Source of the DNA: Arsenophonus sp046530765
Lineage (GTDB): Bacteria; Pseudomonadota; Gammaproteobacteria; Enterobacterales; Enterobacteriaceae
NCBI GenBank assembly: GCA_046530765.1
Contig: JBHEQS010000012.1
Coordinates: forward strand, 1 to 52,336
DNA: 52,336 bases
Direction: 5' to 3'
The first letter of the stretch is position 1. Every line of letters begins with the position of its first letter. Positions 41,763 to 52,336 of this stretch are shown here, piece by piece. Made by a program: the position numbers and the translations under genes. The notes beneath the pieces are model-generated. The model searched no databases. It saw only the letters and a list, made by a program, of their open reading frames with translations, and was not told where the DNA came from.

Positions 41763-42375
41763 AATACGATTATATACTACGAAAATATAACTTATAATTA
41801 ATCTTTATAATATATTTTTATATATATAAAAATTAGATATAATAAACAAAAAAATAATAGATATATATTAATTATAAATTATGAAAAATAATTAATATTT
41901 AATTTAAAACATTACAAATAAACTATATAATAAAATATAGTTTACAATAGATTAAAGTTACTAAAGATAATTTCAAAAATTTTATGTATGACGCGTAAAC
42001 AAGAACATGAATAAATAGTTATATAGTATGTATTATTAATATATCTAGAATGTCACAATACAATTAATTGCTTAATGGTTTAAATAAAATTTTTTAGTTG
42101 ATATTTTGTTTTGTTATATGTATATGACTTAAGAGTAAAATATAATTATATTATTTAATAATCAGTATATATCAAATAATTATGTTATTTTATTTCCATT
42201 AAATTCTATATAAATCTTTAATTTTAAAATAAATAAATTTCACTAGTATCACATAAAAGCAACTATAACGTTTTTATAAATTAATATTAGTATTAATAGA
42301 TAATAATTTAGAAAATTGCAATGTTTTATTTCAATAATATATAGAGTATATATATTAATAATACTTATTTACTAT

Positions 42376-43809
42376 TTATTTTAAGACTTTAAAAGCATTT
42401 ATATCAAATGTTGGCAATTTCCAAACTCTTAGTTGTTTACTGTAATCTTTTGAAAGATTAAATACAATACCTGAAAGCATTAATATTGCAACTAAATTTA
42501 TTAACGCCATTAATCCCATTGATACATCAGCTAATTTCCAAATTAATGGCATTTTTGAAACTGAGCCAAAAATAACCATTCCCAAAGTGCTAAACTTTAG
42601 ACTATATAACTCATATAGTATTGTTATTTTTTAAAAAAAACTATACCACTTTCTACATAAGTAGAATTTGCAATAATTGAAGTAAAAGCAAAGAAAAAAG
42701 TAGAAATTACAATAAAAATTTTTCCCAAATTACTAACAGATAAAGAAAAAGCTCTTTGCGTTAATTCAATTCCACTAATAATGTGTTCGGTACTATTTAG
42801 TTCACCAGAAGAAATAATAATAATTGCTGTTGCACTATAAATAACTAAAGTATATATAAAACCAATAATCTGCATATATTCTTGAGAAGCATGGTGTAGC
42901 GGATATGGTGAAGCAGAAGCTGATGCGTGTGGTGCTATAACCCATTCTGCATAATTTGAAAATAGACCGCGCCTTATCCATTCTACCATTTCTTGATCGA
43001 CTCCATAACCGACCACTCCCACCAGCAGTTTCTTGCAAACTAAACGCATGCTTAATTATAATCAAAAAAATATCTATTAAACGCTCAATATTATTGTTTA
43101 TAATCTAGAATGCTAATATTAAATAAGCGATAGACATTATAGGAACAACAATTGATTCTACGCTTGCTACTGAATTCAACTCACCAAAAATAATAATACC
43201 ACAGATAATCGCAAGAACTATTCCAATTTAAATAGGACTAAAACCATTTAAATAGGACTAAAACCAAAGGCTACTTCTGCTGCCTGAGCAATTGAATTGA
43301 ATTCGCTTTAACAGAATTAAATGCCAGACCAAAAAGAAATTATAAGAAATATAGAAAACAAAACTCCAATCCAACTCATTTTGAGTCATTTTTTCATATA
43401 ATATACTAAACCACCTAGATAATTATTTTTATTATCTTTTATCTTATATAATTGTGCCAGTGTATTCTCAGCAAAAAATGTAGCTATACCTATTAAAGCA
43501 ACAATCCACATCCAAAAGATAACACCAGGACCGCCGTTGCGTAATGCAATAGAAACACCTGTAATATCTCCAGTTCAAACTCTTCCTTCAAGGCTTGTAA
43601 ATAAAGATTGAAAATAAGATATGCCTGTATTATCTAATTTATTGCTATTCTAAAGAATAGCAATAAATATGACAAAAATTGCAAAATTGAATAAAACGAG
43701 TCCTTAATGTAATATATATACCTACTCCAAGCAACAAATATATTAATAAATCATTCCAAAGAATTTTATTGAAAATATCTATAAGTTTTGCTAAAATATG
43801 TTTCCACAT
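42376..43809 (-). pseudogene. Alanine (or glycine):sodium symporter pseudogene, AGCS family
   Basis: Inner-membrane sodium-coupled amino-acid importer of the AGCS family. The start at 43809 reads WKHILAKLIDIFNKILWNDL and continues GVGIYITLRTRF. Later pieces are GISYFQSLFTSLEGRV, stop, TGDITGVSIALRNGGPGVIFWMW (the family's RVGTGNIAGVA motif with GGA changed to TGA), RRGLFSNYAEW with APHASASASPYPLHHASQEY, SATAIIIISSGE, FFAFTSIIANSTYVESG and the C-terminal MGLMALINLVAILMLSGI. At least two stops and several frame changes break it, including a 20-bp tandem duplication at 43226-43265. It is far better preserved than the proQ/prc fossils, so it died more recently. No partner gene is nearby. Confidence 0.93.
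43226..43265. repeat. Exact 20-bp tandem duplication inside the symporter pseudogene
   Basis: ATTTAAATAGGACTAAAACC occurs at 43226-43245 and again at 43246-43265. Twenty bases are not a multiple of three, so the duplication shifts the frame (minus strand GFSPI, stop, in the AFGFNPI region). The perfect identity shows it is young. Confidence 0.95.
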
Positions 43810-46800
43810 TATACTTAAAATTTATTTAAAATAATAGTAAATAAATTTTAAAAAAAATATATCTAAAAAGATTTAACATTAAAATTTTAGTTTATTAAAT
43901 ATAGAATGACGCACATAGTAAGACACTCATGTAAAATCTCAACACTTTATATATAATAAAATGATAGTATAAGCTCAAATAAATACATCTTATATATACC
44001 TAGATATCTATCTTTAAAAATTTACTGTCTTATTATCATTGATAATAACGTTGAATTCTTAATTTATAATTAGTAAAGTTCAATAGAACTATACAAAATA
44101 AAAAAAACAATATATTTATAATTTTATTTAATACGTTGTTTGGTTATAGGTTTTTATAACTATCTCTTTATACAGAATTTTAATGTTTCAATTATATTAA
44201 GACAAGATAAACAATAGATTTTATTTAATTTATATTTTAATTATACAAAATAAATAAAGTAGAAGTCGAGACATTAACTATAATAGTCAATTTTATTAAT
44301 CGCAATATAGACTAATTTTATAAAGTGTACTATAATATAAAACATTAGACTTTTGTTATGGTTGTCAAGGAACAGGTGAAATATATAAATGAACCTAGTG
44401 TTAAGATAAATTATCATAAAACAGAAAAATATTAGAATAATAATTAACGCTATAAAAATTATTTCTAAACAAATTGTAAAATATATACACTAGCATAATT
44501 TCATGATATTTTTGAGTTATAAAAATATCATGAAATTTCTAATAAATTTTAATCAAAATATTAAAATTAAGTAAATTACTATATACTGTAGTTAATAATA
44601 TTAGTTTGTAATCATCATTGATGATAATGATAACTATATATTTAGTTGATTGTTGTTTAAATGCACTCTATATAGTAATAGAAAATCTATTAAGTTTATG
44701 TGTGTCAAAAAAAATAAAAAAAATAAAAGATTGTTGCTTATATACAAAAATATATTATGATTTTATATAATGCTTAATATAATTAGTAGAAAAAATAAAA
44801 TATAATGGCTTAGATAAAATCTTGTTTATCGCTAAAGTTAATAAACAATATTTTATCAAAATTAACAAAACAATATAATAAATGATACTAAATAAATAAT
44901 AGAACATTTTTTTTTAAAAAAAAATCATTTTATATTTAAAAACATTTGAAATATAAAATGGAAATCTAAATAGTAATATTTTCTCTAAAAAATTATTAAT
45001 TATGATTAACTATAAAATTAATAATTATATTATATTTACTAATTTTATAAATTTCTATACATAATATATATTATTAAATAATTTTATTTAAATGAGCTGT
45101 TTATTTAAAAAAATAGTTATTTAATAAATATTTTTAATTTAATAATATAAAATATTTTTAGTATTAGAATTTTAGTTAATAAAACTTATCTTTTATTAAT
45201 TTGATTTACTTAAATTATCAAGTTACTAATACAAAAACTATAATTTTTTATTTTTTATTATAAAAAATGATTTTTGTTGTAATAAAAAATAAATTAAACT
45301 CTTTAAAAGATATAAATAAAAAACAAGATATCAATCTAACAATTATTTTTTTTGTTTTTTTTACTAGATTAATTTAAGATCTGTAGAATTAATTGATAAT
45401 ATATAATGTTATGAAATTTACGTTCTACTATTTAATAATTAGTAATATTTATAATAACTAAATTATACATAAGATTATTTCCAGAATAAAATAATAAAAC
45501 TTTATTCACTAATAAATAAATTGTTATTAGTATTTTTATTAAATAATTTAATAAAAGCAGTATTATTATCAGATATGAAATACTATTAATTCTTCTTTTA
45601 ATTTAAATACTTGCTACAAGAATCTAATTGTGAATTTTTTCTAAAAGTAATAAGGTTAGTAAAGAAATAAAAAGAAAATTTAACTTATTGTATATGATAA
45701 TTGACATTTTTTATTTATGATAAATTGCTATGCTTAAATTAGAATTTAATCATATTTTCAGTTTCTTTTGAATTATTAAAATATAATTAACAAATATGAG
45801 TCTAATTGTTAAATTTTTTTGATAATCATTTAAATATTAATAATATTTGTTTATGATTCTAATTTATTAATTTCTATATTTATAAAGATTTTATGATAAC
45901 ATATTAATATTATATAGTTAATAAAAACAAATATTTTTACAAAAAAAATATATTAAATATCTAGTAGTTATTTAATACATGATCTTTTTTTGATACTTAA
46001 TAATTTGTAATTTATATATGAATGAATAAATTATCTTAATAATATAATCAAAATTAACTTTTATTATAAGTCGTAATCAGTAATCACTTAACAATTCATT
46101 TAAACAAAAAAAAATAAACTATAAAATATAATGAAGCATTAATTATTAATATTTAATTTACTAGTATTTTAATGAGTAATTTAAGTAACTTTATACTACT
46201 TTTTATAATTGTAAATTACTAAAAATTTTATTTTATTTAATATTATAGTGAAGCTGGATAAATTAATTATATTTAGTAACTTTATTATTTTAATGAAAAC
46301 AAACAACTAAATAATTCATCATATAAGTCATATATAGACTTGTAACTTGTGCATAAACGTAGTATTATATTTTCTATTTAATTTTGATGAATATTAGATA
46401 TAGTTTTTATGTTTGTATACTAAATTAGTTAACTTAAAGTAACTAGAAGCAAATAGAACAATTCATTTAATCTATCTAATCAATTTTTCAGATAAGTTCA
46501 GTTAAGTTAAAACTTATCTTAGGTTAATGAACTATATTTAAACTCATCCAGTAAAACAAGATTTATTATGTTAATTATATAACATAATGACTAATCAGTA
46601 TTAAGATTTATTAAATGTATAGATATAGATACAGGCAAATATTCAATTAAATAAGTCAAGAATTACTTTTAGCTATAGATAAAAATTTAAATGCGATGAA
46701 TGAATACAATTAAAATAATTTATACATTAAAGCATTCTATTGGCAACATTGCCTCATTTAATAATAAATAAATGACATCAAATTATCACATACAATTATT

Positions 46801-48057
46801 AAAATAAACTGATTGAAAAACAATACACTTAACAACTAAATTAGAGCGATCATCAAGAATTTATGTATCATATTTATCATTTAATTCAATATTAATTGTA
46901 ATAATTTAAAGTTTTAAGATGTTATATCAAATTATTAAACAAATCTTATTCATAATAAATCTTCAGAACTAGTTTTCTTAGTTAAAACTATGTATTAAAT
47001 AGATAAAAAATATTTATATGGTTTTTATTAATTACAATTACTTACTTTTTTTAAAAAAAATATCTTGAATTTATATTATTTTTGAGTATTATTAATATAA
47101 TATTAATAATTTTTAACATTTGTAAACAAATAACAAATATAATATAAGAAACCATATTTCTTTGTTTAAAACTTACAAACATATAATAGCTATTTAATTA
47201 TATTAAAACATGTTTTAAATTATATATATCTAATTTTCTTTTTAGTAATTTAAATTTTTTCTAAATAATTACTTTTTTAATCTAAAATATACCTTATAGA
47301 TTAAAATTTATATTTACACAAGCTTTAGATTAATCAAATTTTGTACTAAAATTAAAATATATAAACAATGAATTCATTAATTTATTTTTGCAAAAAAAAA
47401 GTAAGTAGCATCTTATTTCAAGATTTTTAAAATGAAATTTATCTGTATAATAAGATTACATAAATATAGATAAATTATTAGAAAATATGATCTATTGTAA
47501 TGTGATATAGAAGTATAAGTGAATGAAATATCAAACAATCAAACGTCAGTTCTAAACAATATACATAGTTAACACAAAAGTGCATTTAAAAGTAATAAAT
47601 TTAAAATTCTACTATCAATTATTAATCAATTAATAATCTACAAAGAATAAATAATCTTGATAAGTTGCTTAACAATTTTAATAAATAGTCTATTAGTCAT
47701 AGTCTATTTATTAAAATAATAACTAAAATAAAAGTGATGTTTTTCTATGTGATCAATATAATAATTTAGTTGATTATGCATTGCAACATTCATATTACAT
47801 ATTTATTATAAATACGTAATATGTTTACATGAAAAAACTAAGAAACTTAGAATTACAAATTTTTTATATTAAAATTTAACCAAATATTAATAAATATCAA
47901 TAATTAACATATTTATATATTATTAATAATCATATGTTATTATAGATAATAACAGACTAAAAATTTTCAAAACCTTAACCAATTAAAGTATTAATTATTT
48001 TATTTATTTAGATTTATATATTATATTTATTATTAATTTTAATTAAAAAGTTAATAA
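43810..48057. other. 4.2 kb gene desert
   Basis: No gene recognised. In E. coli ybfF and fldA lie upstream of seqA on the opposite strand; a minus-strand patch around 47690-47800 is a weak candidate for ybfF remains but cannot be supported. A GATAAGTT/AACTTATC stem lies near 46491-46520, and a clear hairpin at 44497-44537. Elsewhere I see only AT-rich DNA. Confidence 0.55.
44497..44537. repeat. 17-bp perfect hairpin with 7-base loop
   Basis: Arms 44497-44513 (AATTTCATGATATTTTT) and 44521-44537 are exact complements around GAGTTAT. Each arm ends in a run of five T's or A's. Confidence 0.8.
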
Positions 48058-48060
48058 TAA

Positions 48061-48605
48061 AAAACAATTAAAATTGGAGAAGAACTTTATTTATTTATCT
48101 AGAATAATAGCCATAATCAATAAAAATGTATAAGCTATATTGCGCCATCTTTATAGTTTAATTTTAGTGAGAACAATACTTTATAGATTAGAGTAATTAT
48201 AAAAAAATAAAATAAAATTAAACAAATTTATTTATAATGAATAATAATTATAAAACATAGTTTATTTTGTTAAAATTATATAACTATAATAAAAAAAATT
48301 ATTGATTTATATTTGTTTTATTTATTTATACAACTTTAATAAACAAAATTTTATGCTATATATTTAATCAATATAAAATAGGTATTTATTTTGATAATGA
48401 TAAGCAAACATTATTATTAGGAATTAATCAAACAACATTTAATCTTGTTTTAATACGTTTTGTTTAATAACTATAAATACAAGCGTTAATAGTTAAATGT
48501 TGATACTTTTAATAAATTGTACAAAATATTCAGTTTTTTATCAAATTAGTTTAGAAGGCTTTTGATCTAAGAAATATTATTGGTTACTTAGTTATTACTA
48601 CTCTA
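48061..48605 (+). pseudogene. seqA: seqA fossil, negative regulator of replication initiation
   Basis: SeqA binds hemimethylated GATC sites and sequesters oriC; in E. coli it directly precedes pgm. Fragments fit in order and spacing: KTIKIGEELYLFI from 48061 (E. coli KTIEVDDELYSYI, minus the ATG), SYIAP near 48135 (SDILRR), LINKILCYIFNQYKIGIYFD and NDKQTLLLGINQT up to 48434 (E. coli ...GRTRVYFAADEQTLLKNGNQT). The start codon is gone and stops interrupt. The distance from the first fragment to pgm fits the 181-codon gene. The C-terminal end is not recognisable. The end coordinate is estimated from the usual length. Confidence 0.8.
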
Positions 48606-48634
48606 ATTACCGCTGTTTATTTGGAGAGAAATAA

Positions 48635-50272
48635 TTGACGTTTCATAAACGCGCTGGTCATGTTGCCAAACAAAGTGATTTAATTAATATTAAAGAATTA
48701 GTTGCACAGTATTATTCTCTGCAACCGGAAATAAAAAATTCTAATCATAACGTTAAGTTTGGTACATCAGGTCATCGTGGTAGTTCATGTCGCAATACCT
48801 TTAATGAAAAACATATTTTAGCTATTTCACAAGCTATAGTAGAAGTACGTAGAATAAATGGTATTACTGGCCCATGCTTGGTGGTAAAAGATACCCATGC
48901 CTTATCAGTGCCAGCTTTTATGACGGTTATTGAAGTATTGATAGCTAATGGAGTTGATGTTATAGTTCAACAAAATAACGGATTCACACCAACACCTGCT
49001 ACTTCTTACGCCATATTAAATTATAATAAACAGAATAATAAAAAAGCTGATGGTATTATAATAACCCCTTCACATAATCCTCCTGAAGATGGAGGCATTA
49101 AATATAATCCATCTCATGGAGGGCCTGCCTGCGAATTATTAACAATTGAAATTGATCGATTAGCAAATAAATTTATTTCAAATCAATTGTTAGATGTTAA
49201 ACGTAACAATTACCAAATTGCTATTAAAAAAATTCACTATCAGCAACAAGATCTTGTCAATCCTTATGTCGTTTCTTTGAGTGACGTTATTGATATGAAT
49301 GCTATAAAAAAATCAGGATTAAAAATAGGTGTTAATCCATTGGGTGGTTCAGGAATAAATTATTGGAAACAAATTGCTGAATATTATCAACTAAATTTAC
49401 AGTTAGTTAATGAACAAATAGACCCAACATTTAGTTTTATGCCTTTAGATCATGATGGTATAATACGAATGGATTGTTCTTCGAGTTGGGCTATGAAAGG
49501 ATTATTAAAATTACGTAATAAATTCGATTTAGTTTTTGCAAATGACCCTGATAATGATCGTCACGGAATTATAACACCAGATGGATTAATGAATCCAAAT
49601 AATTATCTTGCTGTTGCTATAAATTATCTTTTTCGTCATCGTCCAGAATGGAAAAAAAATATTTCTGTAGGAAAAACATTTGTCTCAAGCGCTATGATTG
49701 ATCGTGTAGTTGCGGATTTAGGTAATGAATTAGTTGAAATGCCTGTTGGTTTTAAATGGTTTGTTGATGGTTTATACCAAGGTAAGTATGGTTTTGCTGG
49801 AGAAGAAAGCGCAGGTGCAGCTTTTCTGCGATTTGACGGAACACCATGGACAACAGATAAAGATGGAATAATTCTATGTCTGTTAGCAGCCGAAATAACA
49901 GCGGTGACAGGGAAAAACCCAAATCAACACTATAAAGAACTTACTAATCGTTTTGGGGATACTTACTATAGCCGTATTCAAGTTAAAGCAAATAATAAAC
50001 AAAAAAATCGTTTAGCTAAATTAACCTCTGAAATAGTATCAGCAAGTATGTTAGCTGGTGACTCAATTGTTGCTAGTTTAACAAAAGCACCTGGTAATGG
50101 GGTTGATATTGGTGGTTTAAAAGTAATAACAAATTATAGTTGGTTTGCCACTAGAGCCTCTGGAACAGAAGAAGTTTATAAAATTTATTGTGAAAGTTTT
50201 CGCAGTAAAGATCATCTTAAGTTAATTGAGAAAGAAGCAATTAAAATAGTCAATCAAGTTATTTCAGATTAA
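48635..50272 (+). CDS. pgm: Pgm, phosphoglucomutase
   Basis: Interconverts glucose 1-phosphate and glucose 6-phosphate, linking sugar catabolism with glycan and UDP-glucose synthesis. The 545-residue product (E. coli 546) matches end to end: KFGTSGHRGS at 41-50, the phosphoserine loop TPSHNPPEDGG with Ser146, the metal-binding DPDND at 304-308, the sugar-binding GEESAGA at 389-395 and the phosphate-binding RASGTEE near the C-terminus. The start is TTG at 48635, supported by GGAGAG 7 bases upstream and by alignment of its first residues (TFHKRAG with AIHNRAG). The next ATG would remove conserved sequence. A seqA fossil lies just upstream. Confidence 0.96.
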   Translation: MTFHKRAGHVAKQSDLINIKELVAQYYSLQPEIKNSNHNVKFGTSGHRGSSCRNTFNEKHILAISQAIVEVRRINGITGPCLVVKDTHALSVPAFMTVIEVLIANGVDVIVQQNNGFTPTPATSYAILNYNKQNNKKADGIIITPSHNPPEDGGIKYNPSHGGPACELLTIEIDRLANKFISNQLLDVKRNNYQIAIKKIHYQQQDLVNPYVVSLSDVIDMNAIKKSGLKIGVNPLGGSGINYWKQIAEYYQLNLQLVNEQIDPTFSFMPLDHDGIIRMDCSSSWAMKGLLKLRNKFDLVFANDPDNDRHGIITPDGLMNPNNYLAVAINYLFRHRPEWKKNISVGKTFVSSAMIDRVVADLGNELVEMPVGFKWFVDGLYQGKYGFAGEESAGAAFLRFDGTPWTTDKDGIILCLLAAEITAVTGKNPNQHYKELTNRFGDTYYSRIQVKANNKQKNRLAKLTSEIVSASMLAGDSIVASLTKAPGNGVDIGGLKVITNYSWFATRASGTEEVYKIYCESFRSKDHLKLIEKEAIKIVNQVISD

Positions 50273-51490
50273 ATGGTTTAATTTAAAATTTATAAAATAA
50301 ATTTACTTTATAAATATTTATAAAGTAATGATAATACAATAATTAAAACAACTATATTCTACTAATATAATTGTTTTAATTTAAAATATAAAAAGTTAGT
50401 TTGCCTTATTTAATAGATGTAATGACTGATATTTACTTCTTTTAGTTTTTTCATAAAAATATCATATAAATACATAACTAATAGTTATGTTTAGTATATC
50501 TAGATCATACATATTTGTAGTAATATATAAGATTAAGTTAATGCTTTTTATTATTATATAAATAAAAAATTTACTAAGTAAAAATTTAATTTTGGTAATG
50601 TATTGTTATTAATATTGTTCAATTACTAAATTATTAATTAATGTAGTACAAATATAATTAAACTAAAATACAGAATTTACGAGCAAAACATTTAATTAGA
50701 TAACTTTTACTTTACCTAATAATTTGATGATATAAATAATTTAGTTAAATAATATATAAAATAATATAAATATCCATTACTTTACATACTTAATTTTTTA
50801 TTTACAACGGTGTTAATATGTAATTATTGTTTAATTGATATAAGTTGTAGCTTGAATTAAAATTGTATCCATAATCTAATAAAATATTTAAAATAAATAT
50901 ATTTAGTTCTTTGCAACTAATTTATTTATTTTTAATAATCAACAAGTTTATTTATATAAAAGATAATATTTTTAATTTAATAAATAGAAGAATAGTTTTA
51001 GTTTCTTTTTTACATTTAATCACTAAATATTATATTAAATAATAATATCTTAATTTATTTTTTTTTAGAAACTTACATTAAATCTAAATTTATATATAAT
51101 TATTTAATTTTATTAATTTTATTATTTTTGGTTTAAATTTTGTCTATATGAAAGATTAATAATAGCTATAATATTAGCAAAATGGCAACAATAAAGTAAT
51201 ATAAAATTATTCTATCTAATAAAATTTATTAAAATAAGTTTTATTTCGTTTTGACATTACAAGATTCTATCTAAAATTTTAATATAGATATATTAAATCT
51301 ACTTTCTGTATAACTATAATTTATGAATTTTATAAAAATGTTTAGTTGTATTCTTAAGTTAATTATAATTATAATACTATAAATATAATTAATATTATAA
51401 TAAATTATTATAATTCTATGAATATTGATTTAATTAGAATTTTAATTTATTTAATCGGCATTAAATCATTATGAATGTTAGATAGTTATA

Positions 51491-51538
51491 ATAATACTTA
51501 ATAGTAATACTTTATAAAAAATTACTATTAAGTATTAT
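51491..51538. repeat. 18-bp perfect hairpin with 12-base loop
   Basis: Arms 51491-51508 (ATAATACTTAATAGTAAT) and 51521-51538 are exact complements. Confidence 0.75.
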
Positions 51539-52041
51539 CTAAATTAGTAAAAAATACTGTCAATAAAGAAATTATTAAATATAATAACATTTACAATTAA
51601 ATTTAATATATATACTATAGGATAGGATAAGTTATTGCTATTAAATAGATTTAAAATAAAAATAGTAAAAATTTAAGTTTACAGAAATAGTTTTCACATT
51701 ACGATATAAAATTTATGGAAATTTTGTATCTAAATAAATAATATAATAAAATTACTTAATTTAATTATATGATATGGACATAAATAATTTATTTTTTCTA
51801 AAATATGTTTTTATTTAATTTTTTAATTGTTATATTATATGCTTGTATGATTGATTAGATAAATATATAAAGCAAAAAGATTATAGATTTTATATATTAT
51901 AGTGAATATTAGTTCAAATAATTCTACTATAGCAATCTTCTTCTCATTGTTGATGCAATTACAATATAAATTATTTCTTTAGTCTAAAAAATTTGTATAA
52001 TTGTAACAATTTTAACTTTTTTTTGAAAATAATCATAAGCG

Positions 52042-52066
52042 TGTTTATGATTAATAATCATAAACA
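52042..52066. repeat. 12+12 palindrome with neighbouring repeat
   Basis: TGTTTATGATTA and its complement flank one A. The sequence AATCATAA also occurs just before it (52031-52038), so three related copies of the motif lie within 40 bases. Confidence 0.65.
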
Positions 52067-52336
52067 TGAGATGTACTTTTATTGTATAAATAATTAGTAT
52101 TTAATTTTGCAAAGTTTATATGTTTAGATAAAAATTTATTCTATATCTTTTATTTAATTTAAGAGATTTCTGAACATTTTATAGATTATTCCTAATTTAG
52201 TGTTTACTGAATATTTTTAATAAATTATAAAGTAGCGGTATGATTTTTTATCAGTACACAGATGTTATCTAATATATGTTTGTAATTTTAATTTATTAAT
52301 CTTATACTTACCAAGTTGATAACTTAAATGTAATTT

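Larger units (their letters stand above)
38081..42375. other. 4.3 kb gene desert
   Basis: No intact gene. In E. coli msrC lies upstream of proQ, but I could not recognise it. An inverted repeat ATTTTGCAAGC (38111-38121) / GCTTGCAAAAT (38195-38205) sits just upstream of the proQ fossil. Hairpins, a 10-bp tandem repeat and a small richer patch at 41649-41762 are listed separately. The rest is AT-rich DNA in which I see nothing. Confidence 0.55.
50273..52336. other. Non-coding stretch to the end of the window
   Basis: AT-rich, no gene or fossil recognised on either strand. It contains an 18-bp hairpin and a 12+12 palindrome, listed separately. Confidence 0.55.

Noticed and set aside
44343..44375. 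CQGTGE resembling a DnaJ zinc-finger repeat
   Set aside because: One isolated short match in a stop-rich stretch with no further cysteine repeats.
46695..46830. Plus-strand frames resembling ribosomal protein L30 (TIKIIYTLKHSIGN)
   Set aside because: The match is limited to a few residues that AT-rich codons often give, stops follow, and no other ribosomal gene of the spc operon is nearby.
47640..47900. Possible ybfF (esterase) remains on the minus strand upstream of seqA
   Set aside because: Position fits the E. coli order, but only scattered residues agree and several frame changes must be assumed.
48570..48620. VITTLIT resembling SeqA C-terminal VITNTNTG
   Set aside because: It lies about 80 bases further downstream than the spacing of the other seqA fragments allows.
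1..52336. CRISPR arrays, insertion sequences, tRNA and rRNA genes
   Set aside because: No regularly spaced repeats, transposase remains or cloverleaf motifs other than the tRNA-like part of tmRNA were seen.

Overview
The window reads as part of the chromosome of a strongly reduced, very AT-rich gammaproteobacterium of the order Enterobacterales, most likely a host-restricted (insect-type) symbiont in mid-decay. The intact proteins align almost end to end with their E. coli homologues. The gene neighbourhoods are also enterobacterial: lolCDE next to mfd and a cobB relic; nadK-recN-bamE-ratB-ratA; pth-ychF; proQ-prc-htpX; seqA-pgm. I cannot name the genus. Summing the genes by hand, 17 intact protein genes plus tmRNA cover only about 35% of the window. 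The rest is AT-rich DNA without genes, but several of these stretches still hold recognisable gene fossils.

Layout. 1-2016: empty DNA ending in a cobB relic. 2090-5239 (minus): lolC-lolD-lolE, the transporter that releases lipoproteins from the inner membrane. 5428-10168: mfd and ndh, convergent and almost touching. 10169-14445 (minus): a fimbrial usher and one pilin-like gene, both intact, with the usher clearly richer in G+C than its surroundings. 14446-20887: a 6.4 kb desert with long hairpins and an orphan promoter/operator. 20888-21786: smpB and tmRNA (ssrA). 22777-23829: ratA fossil, ratB with an apparently damaged start codon, and bamE. 23944-24119: recN fossil. 25198-27527: nadK and grpE (divergent, grpE with a heat-shock promoter) and ung. 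28710-30496: pth and ychF. 33829-33960: a small lipoprotein-like frame resembling a truncated lpp. 34279-38080 (minus): intact htpX followed upstream by fossils of prc and proQ in the ancestral order. 42376-43809 (minus): a younger pseudogene of an alanine/sodium symporter. 48061-50272: seqA fossil and intact pgm. No tRNA, rRNA, CRISPR array, insertion sequence or prophage gene was recognised.

Retained functions are envelope biogenesis (LolCDE, BamE, HtpX, usher), DNA repair (Mfd, Ung), ribosome rescue and translation (SmpB, tmRNA, Pth, YchF), proteostasis (GrpE), respiration (Ndh), NADP synthesis (NadK) and hexose-phosphate metabolism (Pgm). Lost functions include replication control (SeqA), break repair (RecN), RNA chaperoning (ProQ), periplasmic processing (Prc), RatA, CobB and amino-acid uptake.

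The two most unusual signals are the intact usher/pilin pair with no visible chaperone, and a large excess of long perfect hairpins (15-23 bp stems) in the non-coding DNA. No new defence or mobile system was seen.
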